Source: Antedon mediterranea
Taxonomy: Eukaryota; Echinodermata; Crinoidea; Comatulida; Antedonidae
Assembly: GCF_964355755.1 (NCBI RefSeq)
Contig: NC_092673.1
Coordinates: forward strand, 32,499,648-32,563,647
Reading direction: 5' to 3'
Length of the DNA stretch: 64,000 bases
A model generated the notes under the pieces. That model was given only the letters and a program-made list of their open reading frames with translations. It did not search any database and was not told the DNA's origin. The position numbers and the translations under genes were made by a program. Positions 15,401-28,285 of this stretch are shown piece by piece; position 1 is the first letter of the stretch, and every line of letters begins with the position of its first letter.

Positions 15401-16332
15401 ATCCCAAAGGTGGCAAACAACCATGGAATAAAATCCAACACAATATAAGATAAAAATAAATATTCATATGAATAATAAACTACTATAAACATAAAAAAAT
15501 ATATCATAATTTCGTTAATTAGAAATAAGACTGTTTTGCATTCATTGCATTAACATCTTTCTATAAATTGACGTACGATGATTATTATAAAAATTTTTCC
15601 AAATAATTATTATTAGGCCAATAGTTATTATCAAATATGGATTAAAATACCGTGCCCATTCTATGCTCTCCCAATTAACTTTGGAATTTTTAGATGATTA
15701 CAAACTCGTTTTTGCGTACGCCCTATTACACCCCTTTTGTGGGGCCACACGGGCAAACCGAGGTCCAATATTTTCCGCTTTTAACCCTTTTGTTCACACA
15801 AGAGGCCAGCGCACTCCGGGGTGTTTTTCTTTGGCTCGCTATTGACTCCGATAGCAGTGGTACATATTTTCTTTATACTAATAACTTAAGACACGTTTAA
15901 ATATTGTATTGAGATCAACAGCTTGAACAATAGTATAAGTCTGTATAACTCCTGTGGCGTGCGATGGTGTAGAAGTTGAAGTGGTCGTAGAAAAATAGCT
16001 AATGGCATATGTGTAAAGATTTTTCCGTTTACACTCATTTGGTGAGAATAATATAATCCTGTGATACAAAGAATGTAATGTAAACCGCGCAAGGTCGGTT
16101 GTACTGTGCTCTTACGATAAACAAAAATATTGATTCATAAATTATTTTGAAGTGAATTGCAGAAAGATCAAGTGAAGCTAAAGGAACAACGGTAAAAAAT
16201 AACAGAAGATTGTAGCCAATAGTACATAGTTCATATCCATATTATTTCTTAAATGACACACTGGGTAGTGAAGAACATGGCACAATGCAGTATGAGTGCA
16301 ATATCAAAGTATCAGTATATTTATAACAAATC

Positions 16333-16456
16333 TTAAGTTCTTTCTACACTATAAAACTTAATGTGACAAAAAAATGTGCCAATATATGGACATGATGATG
16401 TCAAATCACTATACCATTTTGGCATATCACTACCTTATTTGGGCACATCACACTTT
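16333..16456. mobile_element. TTAA-type MITE, copy B
   Basis: Begins TTAAGTTCTTTCTACACTAT, then ATGTGCCAATATATGG, CAAATCACTACC and GGGCACATCACACTTTA. The left end with TTAA is intact; the right inverted end is lost. Confidence 0.75.
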
Positions 16457-18220
16457 AGATAATAACAATATCAATTCTCCTTAAAGATTGGCATATATTT
16501 ACGACAAAAAACAGATATATATAAAATAAACACTAAATTTAAATATAGAATACACACAAATTATTGCACAAAAACTGAAGTTTAAAAAGCGGTTATTTTT
16601 TTGTCTTGTGTGGGTTCGTCCCACTTTTATTATAGTTCTATAAATATAAATAATATATGTATATAATATGCACATTTATATAATTCTCTTATTTATAAGG
16701 TACATTGTTAAAAAATACATATCTTTTGAACAGTATATACATAAGGCTAAGATTATTTTGATGTTAAGAAGTAACCACATTTACATTCATATACATTTTT
16801 AAAAATACAATTAATTAAAATATGTCGATGGCAGTAAACTGACGATAAAAATTGATTTAAAAAAAAAACGTACTTATGAAAAAGTTATTATTGTTTTTTA
16901 TTCTGTTCGTGTCCATTGTCTGGGTAGAGAGGCTATAAACTATATAACTAAACTATAAAAAAAGCGGTTATAATGTGGAAGCTAAAAGTTAAAATACGAT
17001 AAAATGCATAAAACGCTTATAAATTATTAAACATTAGATTAAAACCAACAAACTAGTTTTACTATTGAAAATAGTTTTGAACAAAGAACAGTATATTTAG
17101 AAAAGCAACATTTATTGCGATGTATTTCCGAAATATATGAAAACGACGTGTCAGAATTGGGAAATCCATAGATTTACTGGACACCCAAATTATCGTTGGC
17201 CTCAGCCATTGCCATATAACTTTCATAGGCTTGCCATTGGGTTTAATCCCTTTTTGATTTGAAAAAAAATGAACTTTATATTATAACGCAAGTCATGATA
17301 TTTATAAAGATAAATCCTTCGTCCTATTTTCATCTTATTTTCATCATTAATATTATACACTTCAAACATTATTTGTAACTTCCCTGAGTCATCGGCTCGC
17401 CGCATAAATGTTATATTAAGTTTGGGTTGATTAAAAAAAATCAAAACCTTGATTGAAAATTAAATTGGTATAATTCTAAAATTTTTTCTCGATTATTCGT
17501 AATTATATTGATCTACGTCAGATGTGAAATATCCTCATCTGAAATGCATAAAACCCACATTAGGCCTGGCATTACCGGCGTATGTGTGTTGGGGGAATTT
17601 TGATATTATACACCTCTAAATTGTTTTCCGGCCTAGATATAATGGGTCTATAAATCGACCATATTATCCTTAATACAGCGTGGTATTGCTATTTAAATTC
17701 TCCTTCCCTCAGCCATCGTTATCACAACCACAGATAACCATAATAATTATGCCAATAATTATTTTTATTATAGTCTAATTGTTAGTAATAAGTCTAATAA
17801 TTGGCATAAATATTTCCAATCAGTTTCGTTATACCGGAATGATGATGAAGTTTCCAGCTCATTGGCAACCAAATTTGGAATTTAAACGGGATTTCGATGG
17901 AATAATTTCATCATTAAAAGAATCACGTGGTAATGTTCCATGTAATATTGCTTCTCTTTTCCTAGCAGATGGATCCCAAAAAGAAAAAAAAAGGTTCATT
18001 GTCGGCAAAGTTCTCATTACCCTATTTTTTTTCTAAAGTAGGATACATATTTCATTTCTTTCATTTTAAAATAATTTTTTTAAACAGCCTTTTTTTCCAC
18101 GACACCTTAATTTGTTGGTCATTGAAAAAACAAAAGTAGGTTCACATTTGACTCTATATTGGAAATGACTAAAATAAATAAAGAAAAATAAAAAATTCAA
18201 GATTTTTCACGTATCACACA

Positions 18221-18359
18221 TTTGCTGTCAAACTTTGTGAAAAAAATATGTGATGTGCCCATATATGAACATGATGTCGTCATAGCACTACCATATTTAA
18301 GCATATCACTAACATATTTGGGCACATCACACTTTGTTGATAGTGTAGACAGAGCTTAA
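18221..18359. mobile_element. TTAA-type MITE, copy C
   Basis: Right end reads GATAGTGTAGACAGAGCTTAA, with the TTAA flank kept. The interior has GATGTGCCCATATATG, CACTACCATATTT and GGGCACATCACAC. The left end is worn but still shows GTCAAACTTTGTG. Confidence 0.8.
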
Positions 18360-19280
18360 TATTGTATTTTGAGTGGCAAACGATATTTAGTGTATAGCTG
18401 AAAGTTATTTAGAATTTACATTTGCCTATGCCAGATAAATGTATGAAATGCAACTTAATGAGTTTGAATATTGGTTTTATTAAAATAAAATATTATAATG
18501 CATTATGTAACAATAAACAATTTATCACGGACTTAAAACCAAATGTATTAATTGTGGAAGTAAAAAAAATTAAAATTTGTAATCAAGGTAACAGAAAAAC
18601 AGAGAAAAAAAAACGAAACAGCATGGACGGAGATAATAATTATAATAACAGAAAAACGAGATTTAGGGAAAACATTTAAACAACATTTTTACCAAAAACC
18701 TTAAAATAAATAATTGTTCTTATCTGCAATAGGCCTATATGATTTACTCACTATGAAAATATAATTAAAAAATATTATTATTTCACTTAAAAATGTATAT
18801 TTACATACAAAATAGAGGGAAGTTAAGATCTAAATTCCTGTTGGCAAATCTAGCGAAGTGTTGAATGGGGACCGGTGCCCTGTGGGGTTCAAATAGAATA
18901 ATCCGATGTTCTAAGTGCTTACATAAATTTTGATGAAATTTAAAAGGAGACGTGCTTTCATAGTTAACACCTTTTGCCATACCCTATAACCAATCTACCA
19001 AGTTGTTTACAACGCTGATGCCTACTCATCTCGAGCGTCACTAACTCCATTTATACAAAAGTCAAACCACTCGTTGATATTAACACGCAGACGGTCGTTT
19101 ATTATTCGTCACAAATCGTACGAAAAGAATAACATAATTGGTGATTTTTATCGCTAATTTATTATACGACTCGATGCATTGGTATGGCTGAATACAAAGG
19201 CAAATTATAATTATCGATTCTTTTTATTTTAATTGCAAGATTTTAGTTGACTTTAAATCAATCAACTGTGGAAAGTAAAA

Positions 19281-19740
19281 TATCATATTCAATGATGTTA
19301 TTACATGGATGGTACGTCAGTACGGTCATGAACTATACCGCGTTTACACGGAAATTCAGTAATCTATTTTTAATGAAATGTTATAAAAGTTTTTAATTTT
19401 CTGAAACGTTTTTCTTTAAATTCGATTTAACTTTTTCGTTACCTATCCTATTCATTAAATGATGCAAAAATATTTGCAATTGAATTAAAACTAAATCAAT
19501 AATTATAGGCATTCATATTAATTAACAGTTTCTTTAAAATGTTTAAAATACATATTCAATAATAATAATATAATTATCATATTCAATAAAATTATTACAC
19601 GCCATGAACTACCGCGTTTACACGGAAATTCAAATAGTAATCTATTCTTTAATATAATTTTATAAACATTTTTATTTTTCTGAGGAAATGTTTTACTTTT
19701 AATTCGTGTTCGATTTGTTGGCACTGTACCTATTCTGTAT
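19281..19740. repeat. Local duplication, two copies about 294 bp apart
   Basis: Copies at 19281-19457 and 19575-19740 share TATCATATTCAAT, CATGAACTA-ACCGCGTTTACAC, GGAAATTCA, AGTAATCTAT and TTTTCTGA in order. Divergence is moderate with several indels. Confidence 0.8.
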
Positions 19741-20026
19741 ATATATCATATATTATTAAATAAACTCTTTGGATAGACTTTGGATAGAATAGTAAAATTA
19801 TCAAGAATAATTATAAAAGGAGAATCCTCCCGGCAAATGAAGAATTTACGCGCATACGCCATTCGTATAATTTCTTCTAAAAAACAAATACTTTCGTTTT
19901 ATTATATCTATTTAACTAATTTAATTTTCGAATGACATTAACAGTTTTAAAACGTTTAGCATTATTGATCAAAGGTTTCCTTGAAATGTTCATAATAATA
20001 TACCGCCCTCTAGACTATCTTTCGTC

Positions 20027-20420
20027 AGAATGGTTTTGCCGAAGGAATTATTGCTTTCACGATTCGATCAAATAACTCAAAAAGATTTGTCAAAAAAATA
20101 AATAATAAATAAAGCTAATGAATTATTTTTCAATTTTAAAACAAAAAACCAACGATATTTTATCATGCTGAATTTGAATTGATAGGCCCATAAGTATAGA
20201 GCATTAGCATTTAGTAAACATATCATAGAATGGTTTTGCCGAACGAATTATTGCTTTCACGATTCGATCAAAAAACTCAAAAAGATTTGTCAAAAAAATA
20301 AATAATAAATCAAGCTAATTATATTTCAATTTGAAAAACAAAAACCAACGATATTTTATCATGTTGAATTTTAACTGATAGGCCATTATAAATATAGAGT
20401 ATTAGCATTATACTTATCAT
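20027..20420. repeat. Two-copy tandem duplication, 200-bp unit
   Basis: AGAATGGTTTTGCCGAA starts at 20027 and 20227, exactly 200 bp apart. Both copies continue with GAATTATTGCTTTCACGATT, CTCAAAAAGATTTGTC, CCAACGATATTTTATCATG and TTGATAGGCC-like text at high identity, so the duplication is fairly recent. Confidence 0.9.
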
Positions 20421-20630
20421 AGAGTGATAACATAATTATGTTTGTCAATATTTTCCAATTTTTTATTATCAGATTTTTAAATAATTAGAAATAAAAATTA
20501 AAAAGCAATTGTTGAAGAACCTATCTATATATACAGTCCATCTTTAACATGATGATTATGTATATAAAACAATTAATTATAGATACAAAAATAGATAGGC
20601 CTACTTTATTATCATGAGTTGTTCGCGCGC

Positions 20631-20693
20631 GTTAGGTAGTTTCAATTTTTACGCGCGTGTAATTAGTATCACAGTTTGTACGCGCGCGTCAAG
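20631..20693. repeat. Cluster of three CpG-repeat motifs
   Basis: GTTCGCGCGCGTTA, TTACGCGCGTGTAA and GTACGCGCGCGTCAA occur within about 62 bp, separated by AGTATCA or AGTTTCA-like AT-rich text. The same motif family recurs near both ends of the window and in the array at 54520. Confidence 0.65.
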
Positions 20694-22022
20694 TAGTATC
20701 AGTACGACTATTGCAAATCAACGTATCGAAATGTCGGTCGGGTCGGGGCTTTCTGGGTGATAATATTTAAAAAATCATCGCGCCTCCAGAGTATACAATT
20801 AACAAACGATATGTTTGACAATATTCAGCAATCAGTATTTGAAATTTTTCGTTCATTTTTTATGAAGTAAATCTAATAGCAGATGTGTGGTGTTTATTCT
20901 AAGACTGAACTCCCTCATGGCAACACTCGTTTTTTATCACCAAGTGCCAAAATATAGGATTACATAGCGCGAGAGAGTAGCCCACATTTCTCGTTCAGTT
21001 CGATATATTGCAAAATAAGTTATTGTAAATGCCGATTATAATATTGAATAAAACATGATAAAAATGATCGACTTAATTTCCGTAGAGATAGTTCGTTAGA
21101 ATTCTGAACTTCATTATGATATTATTTTATATAAAAAATATACGTAATCAATAATTGTTGAGAAATATATGTATAACTCTGACGTCATTTTAAAGACTAA
21201 CACTTATTACATTTTATACTAATTGCAAACGTTGTCTCGAGGGTGGACCAATTATTGTTTGCAAGACATTTTTCTACAGGAGTCTCTGAAGCAAAAATAA
21301 GCAATAATTATAAGAATATGTTTTCCGAAAGCTTGGCAAGAGAATCTTTTCGCATTATTTATCGTATGAAAAATCAACGAAATTACAATAAGTAATAAGT
21401 AAAGGTGGGTGTTTCCTCGAAAGAAAAAGTGTAACATAGCGTTACACATACACGCTTTGAACCCCGCCGACGGCAAACTTAACTACCGCAACTTAGGCTA
21501 CCATCAAAGGTGTTTCGTATTGTTTTCTTATTAAGTTTTAACGATTTTCTCATTAACGTTAATAACATTTTAATTTACCCAAGATCGGTTCGGATCTAAC
21601 GTATGTGTTCCGCAAATTCGTTGGATCAAGGAATTAAATGAAATGATACCGACGGTAATCGTGGTAAATACTTCTAATTGTGTAACTGATGCTACTTTTG
21701 TGTATAATAAGTATTTCAAATAGGTGAGATCGCATTGTATCAAATAAGCAGTGTATTTTGTCGGTAGGTTCTAAGAGACGTAGAATAAAGACAACACTTA
21801 ACACGTTTAAATAATCGAATTACAGAAGTCAGAATTAATTAATTTAATCGTTCCATCTTTACTAAGAAGTAAAGGATGTGACGTATTGCTTTGAAGAAAA
21901 ACACCAGTCATTGAATTTACCTAGCTATGCTTTTCTATCTTGATCTTTTATTTATTTTATGTGGAGCAATAAAAATGAATGAAAAATGAATGTAGGCCTA
22001 CAGAAATTATTTTGGACCGGAG

Positions 22023-22268
22023 TTAACCAATTTTTGTTTACACTTTACACATATAGAACCGGAAAAACTACGGATCTAAAGCTGAAATATTTACTTGTAT
22101 GGAATACTTGATTTGGGAAGAGTTAAATTTTACTCTTCCTGCTGTAGAGGCTTAACCAATGTTTGTTTAGACTTGGATATAGAACCGTAAACACTATAGG
22201 ATCTAAGCTGAAATATTGACTTGTGAATGGAATACTTTATTCAGAGAAGAGTAAAATTGCACTCTTCA
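22023..22268. repeat. Two-copy tandem repeat with hairpin ends
   Basis: TTAACCAAT starts at 22023 and 22152 (129-bp period). Both copies include GTTTA-ACTT, TATAGAACCG, GGATCTAA, GCTGAAATATT and GGAATACTT, and end in a hairpin: GAAGAGT-TAAATTTT-ACTCTTC in the first and GAAGAGT-AAAATTGC-ACTCTTC in the second. Confidence 0.85.
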
Positions 22269-22808
22269 ATTCCTGCTTTAATAATTGCGGATCCAAGTCC
22301 TAAATCTTAAATAACATAATATATAATATAATGCGACATTTATATAGCGCTATTTCGTAAAGATCAGAGCCCTTTGAGTGTTTGTGAATTTATTATAACT
22401 TATCTAGACTCTGAAGAGGAAATAATCAAAGACAACCCGTTAATGACAATAAAAAAAAAATAAAACAACAAAGATGATTCAAACACCAGCGCACTTTCCC
22501 CTGCAATTTAAGGCGCAAGGCCCGCCTGGACAATATTCACAGTGGTCATAGTGGTGTTTGGCGTATAACACAAGAGATGTACGACATCTGAAAGAAATGT
22601 TGTTCTTCAAATAGTAATTGGTTCATAGTTCAATCATCAACGTATAATTAGACCACCACAGTTGGCCTAGTTAATAACCAGCGATTTAATATCACAATTC
22701 GCGTCAATATTCCTACAAAACTATCATTATTCCAATTGAATTATATTGTTATGAGTTGTGTAAATATTTATTGAACGCATTATATTGTTCTAAACGGCCC
22801 ATGATAAT

Positions 22809-23040
22809 CATTGATCAATTTCACCTGTTTATCATAATTATATAACTTTCTACAAGTTATAGATTATCGATTATCAATTATCAGCATCATTAAATATAGG
22901 CCTAGTTTATGAATATTGATAAATTTCACCTGTTTATCACAATTCTCTAATTTTCAATAAGTATCAATTATCAACATTAAGTATAGTTCTAATTTAAAAT
23001 ATTGATCAATTTCCTCTGTTTATCATAATTTGAATTGTAT
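22809..23040. repeat. Three-copy degenerate tandem repeat
   Basis: ATTGATCAATTTCACCTGTTT-like sequence starts near 22810, 22917 and 23002, each followed by ATCA(T/C)AATT, a short AT stretch and, in the first two, ATCAATTATCA. Spacing is about 106 then 85 bp. Confidence 0.75.
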
Positions 23041-24948
23041 AAAAACTGTTTAAATATCACTATTTATAGATTGTCAATTAATTATTAATAAAGTAGGCCT
23101 ACTTATTAATATTATTCAGTTACAACGTTACTTTCAATGACCTAACAAACTAGACTCCTCTCAACCACAACAATGTTGAACAAAACTAAATCTAATGCGC
23201 ATGATCAGAAATTATATAATCCTGATAATGAAATCTATCCATAAACGGAAATTCATCTAAAAGTATTAAATGTAATGTCAAAGTACCAAATTTAATTAAA
23301 TGTAAACCAAAATCATGTATAAAAATGAATATTTAGACCTACAAATAAAATGCGACGAGAAATATTATATCCTGAAGGCATAAACTTAAAGTGCTACTTA
23401 AAAGGTAAACAAAATTATAACAACATTATAATAGAAAGCGAGTCAATATCATTAAACAATAATTCTTTATAAAGAAATAACGTGCCGGTAATTAACTCCT
23501 TGCACAAGTAATTAAATTCACGTCGTGTTGATGATGTCATTGTGAAAAAAAAACTTTTATGAAAATATGCATGCTTCGGTTGAAATAAAAATGTAATGAT
23601 AAGATGGTTTATTATCCAAAAAATAGAAACAAATATGCTATATCTCGGTTTTGTAAAATTGAAGTGGAAATTTTGTCTTTGTCTTTTGCCACAGCACTCT
23701 GTCGATTCTATTATTGCTTGTTTTGAATGTTGTGCAAGTTTGTATATTTGCATAACGTTCACAATTTACAAGTTATCGTCCTGGATTTCTTTTTTTTTTG
23801 TGAATATATTATATATATATATATATTGATTATAAGGATATATTGGTTTTTTACTAAAAATATCGAGTTATCTGTATCTTCAACACGCGGCCGAAATATT
23901 AAAAAGCACGCCCTCAATTTTCCCCAAGTAGTTCCCTCAGAGAACGCTTAATTTATTCATTAATTATTTTTTATTGAATGGCCAATAAACACATTGTTAA
24001 AACTATCGGTTACAACGTTCTTTAATATGCAATTAAAAAAAATCTAAATCGTAACAAAAAATAAACAATTTAAGTAAACACAGAGAACAGATCAAGGAAA
24101 AGCTTATCTAATTAAGTTGGCATCGTCGGCACTCTTTGAGGAACATTTACCAATTCAATACCATCACAAAAAACCTAAAGAAGGCTGCGATGAGAAAAAG
24201 ACAGAACACAAACAAAAAAGAGCGGTGGGTTTAGACTTTACATAGTGTTTACAAAAGAACTAATCATGTTCCTTCAGTGTTTTAGTTACACAAGGCGATA
24301 ATCGGATAATTGTTTAACTAAGAATTCTATGTAGACGATTTAAGCTCTATTCATTTGCTGTAATGGATATCCTAAAGAAGGTGGCACAACAAAGGGTAGC
24401 ATTTAACCCACCCGGGTTATTTCACATGTTTCTGGGATCCCTGGGATAATGTACATTTCCATTGCTACTCGTCGATTAATGAAAACAATTATACAAATGA
24501 TTGGATCATGAACCAATAAATACATTTATAGGTCCATGATTGGAACATTCAATATTTAAAGATGCATTGTGAGCCCCCACCCTTCTAAGAAAAACATGAA
24601 TGATGCTTAACAAAATACCAGACTTTGCAGTTTTAAATTTAGATGAAAAAAACACACATAAAAAGACAAAATTAACAGTTAATTTTTAACCAAAAAGCCA
24701 TTGTCTGACAGAAAATGTGACTATAGATTTTGCTTAAAATCACATTTCTTCAGTTGAATAAATTTGGTTAATTAATTTTTTACGCCAACCATCATGCTCC
24801 AACCAAGCCTATAATTTTCCAAATATATCGCCTTAAACCAAAACCATAAACTAATATTGCAGCACCGATATATAATTCAACAAGTAACCTAGACTGAAAA
24901 GAGCAGTTTGCCAACCCGGTTACAGTACCACAAACGGATTAGAGCCGT

Positions 24949-25090
24949 TTAAAGCTCTGTCTACACTTTTAGTGTAGTTTGACAAAAAATATGGTAGTGA
25001 TATTCCCAAATATGGTAGTGATATGACATCATCATGTCAATATATGGGTACACATCACAAATAAAGTTTGATAGTGTAGACAGAGCTCAA
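24949..25090. mobile_element. TTAA-type MITE, copy D
   Basis: Best-preserved inverted ends: TTAAAGCTCTGTCTACAC on the left and GTGTAGACAGAGCT on the right. The interior repeats AAATATGGTAGTGATAT twice in opposite orientation to copy A, with TCATCATGTCAATATATGGG. The right TTAA flank has mutated. Confidence 0.88.
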
Positions 25091-25229
25091 GGCAGGCAAG
25101 AGAAATTTTACTAACAATACTTTCAAACAAACGATTAATCAACCTCAGTGTCATCAAAGAAAAGACGCCGCCGCCACAAAGTCAGAGTAAAATAAAAGAA
25201 AATAAGTGAATCAATCAAATAAATCGTTT

Positions 25230-26180
25230 TTTAATTCAATGCGAACGCCTATGATTGAATAATCGATTTTAGCTGTTTTGTTGTTTTAATTGAACCGTTC
25301 CAGAAGAACCCATAGCAATTTAAATCCTTTTGGTGAAAAGTTAAAGTAGGACTTTACGATTACGGGTGCGGCATTCATTTTAAGCGCCGGGTTAGACTTT
25401 TTATGACGACTTTAATTACACCTTTGGTGACGTCACCTCCATCTTTAGATTTAACTGTTATTAATTAATATGAAATACCAGTCATCTGGGTAACGCTGGC
25501 CATTAAATAAGCTAATAAGGCGCCATCTTTCAGGAGGCAGACGATTGATTAATCTATTTTTGCAAAGTAAGCATCAAGAACAAGAATTTAAAAACTTTTA
25601 CTTTACGAAACGATCACTGGTGTTTTTAATAACGTAATAAGTGACTCGTTAAACATGTATTTAAATACAGAAATAAGACACAAATGTTTCTTATTATTGT
25701 TTGACATGTGTTGCTCAAACCGACTGAACGTAATGTCTTCGTGATTGGTTATTTCCGAAGTTACAGCTTCGTTTATTCGGATGCGACCAGCTTTGAATGA
25801 TTCGGCGAGGTTTAGCGACAAATCTTTACCAACAACCAGCAAGGTCATCACACGAATCAATAAAACCCATTCGGAAATGTTCACTCGGCGTACGCGTAAC
25901 ATCTTCCCTCCCTGCTCGAGTTGGTCGCGTTTTCGCGCAAGGCGGAAATGGACGGTGCCTAACAAACCGTTCCATTTTGAAAAATAAATTGAGCTTAATT
26001 GATTCAAATAAGTAATTCATTTTGGCAACACAACTTAACAATAGCTAATGTTTTTACTTAGTTGTTCATTAGTTCGCTTGGTTTAATCATTTTACTGAAT
26101 CATTTTGTTAAACCTAAGATGGCGCCATAATTTGCGTGCAGACGAATCGTTAGCTAACTTCCTGCTCTGTGCCCTGGGTG
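25230..26180. promoter_or_regulatory. Candidate cis-regulatory block inside the gene desert
   Basis: The block is less AT-biased than its surroundings and has no repeats I can see. It carries homeodomain-type cores (TTAATTA, GATTGATTAATC, TTTAATTACACC), an E-box CATCTG, a CRE-like TGACGTCACC, and the 11-mer AAGATGGCGCC (YY1-like) on the plus strand at 26116-26126 and on the minus strand at 25519-25529. Open frames on both strands overlap around 25.6-26.04 kb without matching any family I know. I infer enhancer-like DNA; conservation would decide. Confidence 0.35.
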
Positions 26181-27002
26181 GCGTAAATGTAAAGATGTCC
26201 ACACGGTGAATGAATTATTACATTTTGCTACGTGTGAAAAGGATCCTTAAAGATTCTTAAAATAGCGATGAGTTGCTGTTATTGGGTCCACCCGAATGAC
26301 TAAGGTGCCGAACAAAACAACAACACTTTTTTTTCTCTTGATAACTTATGCAATACCATTATAAAAACACAGCAAGATAATAATCGATGATAAATTGTGA
26401 TCATTGATCGATCAGTACATGTATTATTTTGTCATAATTATCATTAATGTTATACATAACGAAATGCTTTGATTTGTTTAAAGAGTTGGTGGTTATGTAG
26501 GATGGTACTCATGTTTTACGGTGTCATCTTCAGATAGATCGCTTAGGACGTTAATTCTAGGGCAATCATGATTTTAAAGTCACACGTTAAAATATAGTAG
26601 AATCCATTTTTTAGGACACCCCTATTCAGGGGATCACACCCCTACTATCGAAATACACTAGGCCCTAAGCCTACTGCATGACAACTGCACGAAGAAGAGA
26701 AAGAGAGCCTACAATAACTTGAATTCTACATTATGCGTTTATAAGTTTTTTTTCCTAATAACAGAACAAGTTATTTAATTTAAGTGGATCAGTTCAAGGC
26801 CAGCGTATTCAAATAATAAAACAATATTAGACAATATTTAGGCCTATATAATGAAATCCAATGTAATTATTAGCAGCCATTAAACAGCTGTTAAATACAT
26901 AATTAAGAAGCATGTGTTTAAATGGATTGGTGTTACGTTAGGGTGATGGGGTACACCACGTGCCCAACGAACGGCAAACAATACTTCGATCAACCAATCT
27001 AA

Positions 27003-27330
27003 CAAATAATGTGAAAAATGATGTTTAGAAATATAATTAAGTTAAAATGATTGTTACCAATTGTCATAAAACTCATGAACGTCAACCAATTTAAAGACAA
27101 AAATAATGCGAAAATGATGTTGAGAAATATAATTAAGTTATTTAATTATTTTAATAAATTGGCATTAAAAGAAAGAAATAATGAAAACAAATAACAAATG
27201 ATTAAGGTAAAATTATTTCAATAAATTAGAATTAAACCTGGACGTTAACAAAAATCTAAAGAAAAATTTGAAAAATGACAAATATAATTAAGTTAAAATT
27301 ATTTTAATGAATTGCAAACAAACTATATAA
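27003..27330. repeat. Degenerate AT-rich tandem repeat
   Basis: AAATGATGTT(T/G)AGAAATATAA with TTAAGTTA recurs near 27017 and 27112, and a further worn copy (AAATGACAAATATAATTAAG) near 27272. Between them AAT(T/A)ATTTTAATAAATT also repeats. Confidence 0.6.
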
Positions 27331-28164
27331 ATATTATCTATTGTATGTTGACCATTTAAAACCTGTGCTGTACATGCGATTTGAATGACGCATTGAGCAG
27401 CATAGAGATAGTTCTTTTAATGATGCGCTGTTTCTCTTGAGAATAATAATGCGACTTAAAGTTAAACAATAACAATATCCGAGTATCAAATACAATTATT
27501 AAAAAGATGCACTATTCTCTTGAATTAGAAATTTAAAAAAACATAAAACTCCAATTGTAAATTTATTATCAACAAAACAAATTTTAGTAAGACATTGAAC
27601 AAAAAGAGTATCGTACCAAATCATTGAATATGTAAATATACAGCTTTGAACATAATAAGAAAACAAACACAAAAATAAAACACGTACACAAATTAAACAA
27701 AATCACATCATTAAACAGACTCAAAAGAAAACAACTGAAAATGAAACATTAACATTTGTTTAGCAAGATAGTAAATAATAATCAAACAATAACCACATTA
27801 TATGAACATTTCCAAAAAAAGAAAAACTCTAAGAACACGACACTTTTCAAGATATTCAACAAACTAACTTTTAAACCTATTGTTTGTATATCAAAAACAT
27901 TGGTTTTCATAATTAAAAGACATATACCGGTAATCTTCAACAAGAAAATTAATTTAGTGCAGTGTCTCGTTTTTAAGTTATGCATTTCGATGCTTCAGAT
28001 CTTTAGATATGTATTACTACTTACTTTCCATTTCTCATTTAAATGTATTCGGTCCTCGAGCTGTTTTTTTCAGGAAAAAGAAATATATATATATTTTGTT
28101 TATCTTAAGGAAGATCGCAAACAGACTTTCAAATTCAACAATGAAAGAAGAGCTCTTTACATTA

Positions 28165-28285
28165 TAGCATTGGACATTGGACATTATATATATATATATA
28201 TATATTAGGACATCTGCATATCAAGCAGGCGGTCCGAGTTCGAGTCTCGGTTGGGGCGACTTTTTCTCAGTGAGTCATCATATGA
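28165..28285 (+). mobile_element. TA microsatellite joined to a truncated tRNA-SINE
   Basis: A (TA)n run ends near 28205. It is followed by GGACATCTGCATATCAAGCA and a perfect T arm CCGAG-TTCGAGT-CTCGG, then TTGGGGCGACTTTTTCTCA. The last part matches the SINE at 40803-40882 (TTGGGGCTACTTTTTCTCA), so both are copies of one family; here the D-arm half is missing. It is not a functional tRNA gene. Confidence 0.75.

Larger units (their letters stand above)
11582..16332. other. Gene desert, first block
   Basis: Downstream of the Bar-like gene. It holds a MITE (11673-11806), an A-rich run near 12337-12360, an ATT microsatellite near 12930-12950, a LINE-like 3' tail near 14640-14735, a GGTC-rich repeat near 15308-15400, and one exact TACGCGCGCGTA palindrome at 15236-15247. 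Open frames up to 139 codons (12888-13307, minus) are low-complexity and AT-driven; I do not call them genes. Confidence 0.6.
16457..25229. other. Gene desert, second block
   Basis: No gene is supported. The block carries two TTAA MITE copies (18221, 24949), four local tandem duplications (19281, 20027, 22023, 22809), a CpG-motif cluster at 20631-20693, an AT microsatellite near 23806-23826, and scattered TAGGCCTA. The frame at 17779-18036 and its neighbours are AT-rich and unrecognised. Confidence 0.6.

Noticed and set aside
27756-28208. 150-codon open frame, plus strand
   Set aside because: Lys/Phe/Ile-rich composition expected from A+T-rich DNA, and its end is a (TA)n microsatellite read as Ile-Tyr repeats.
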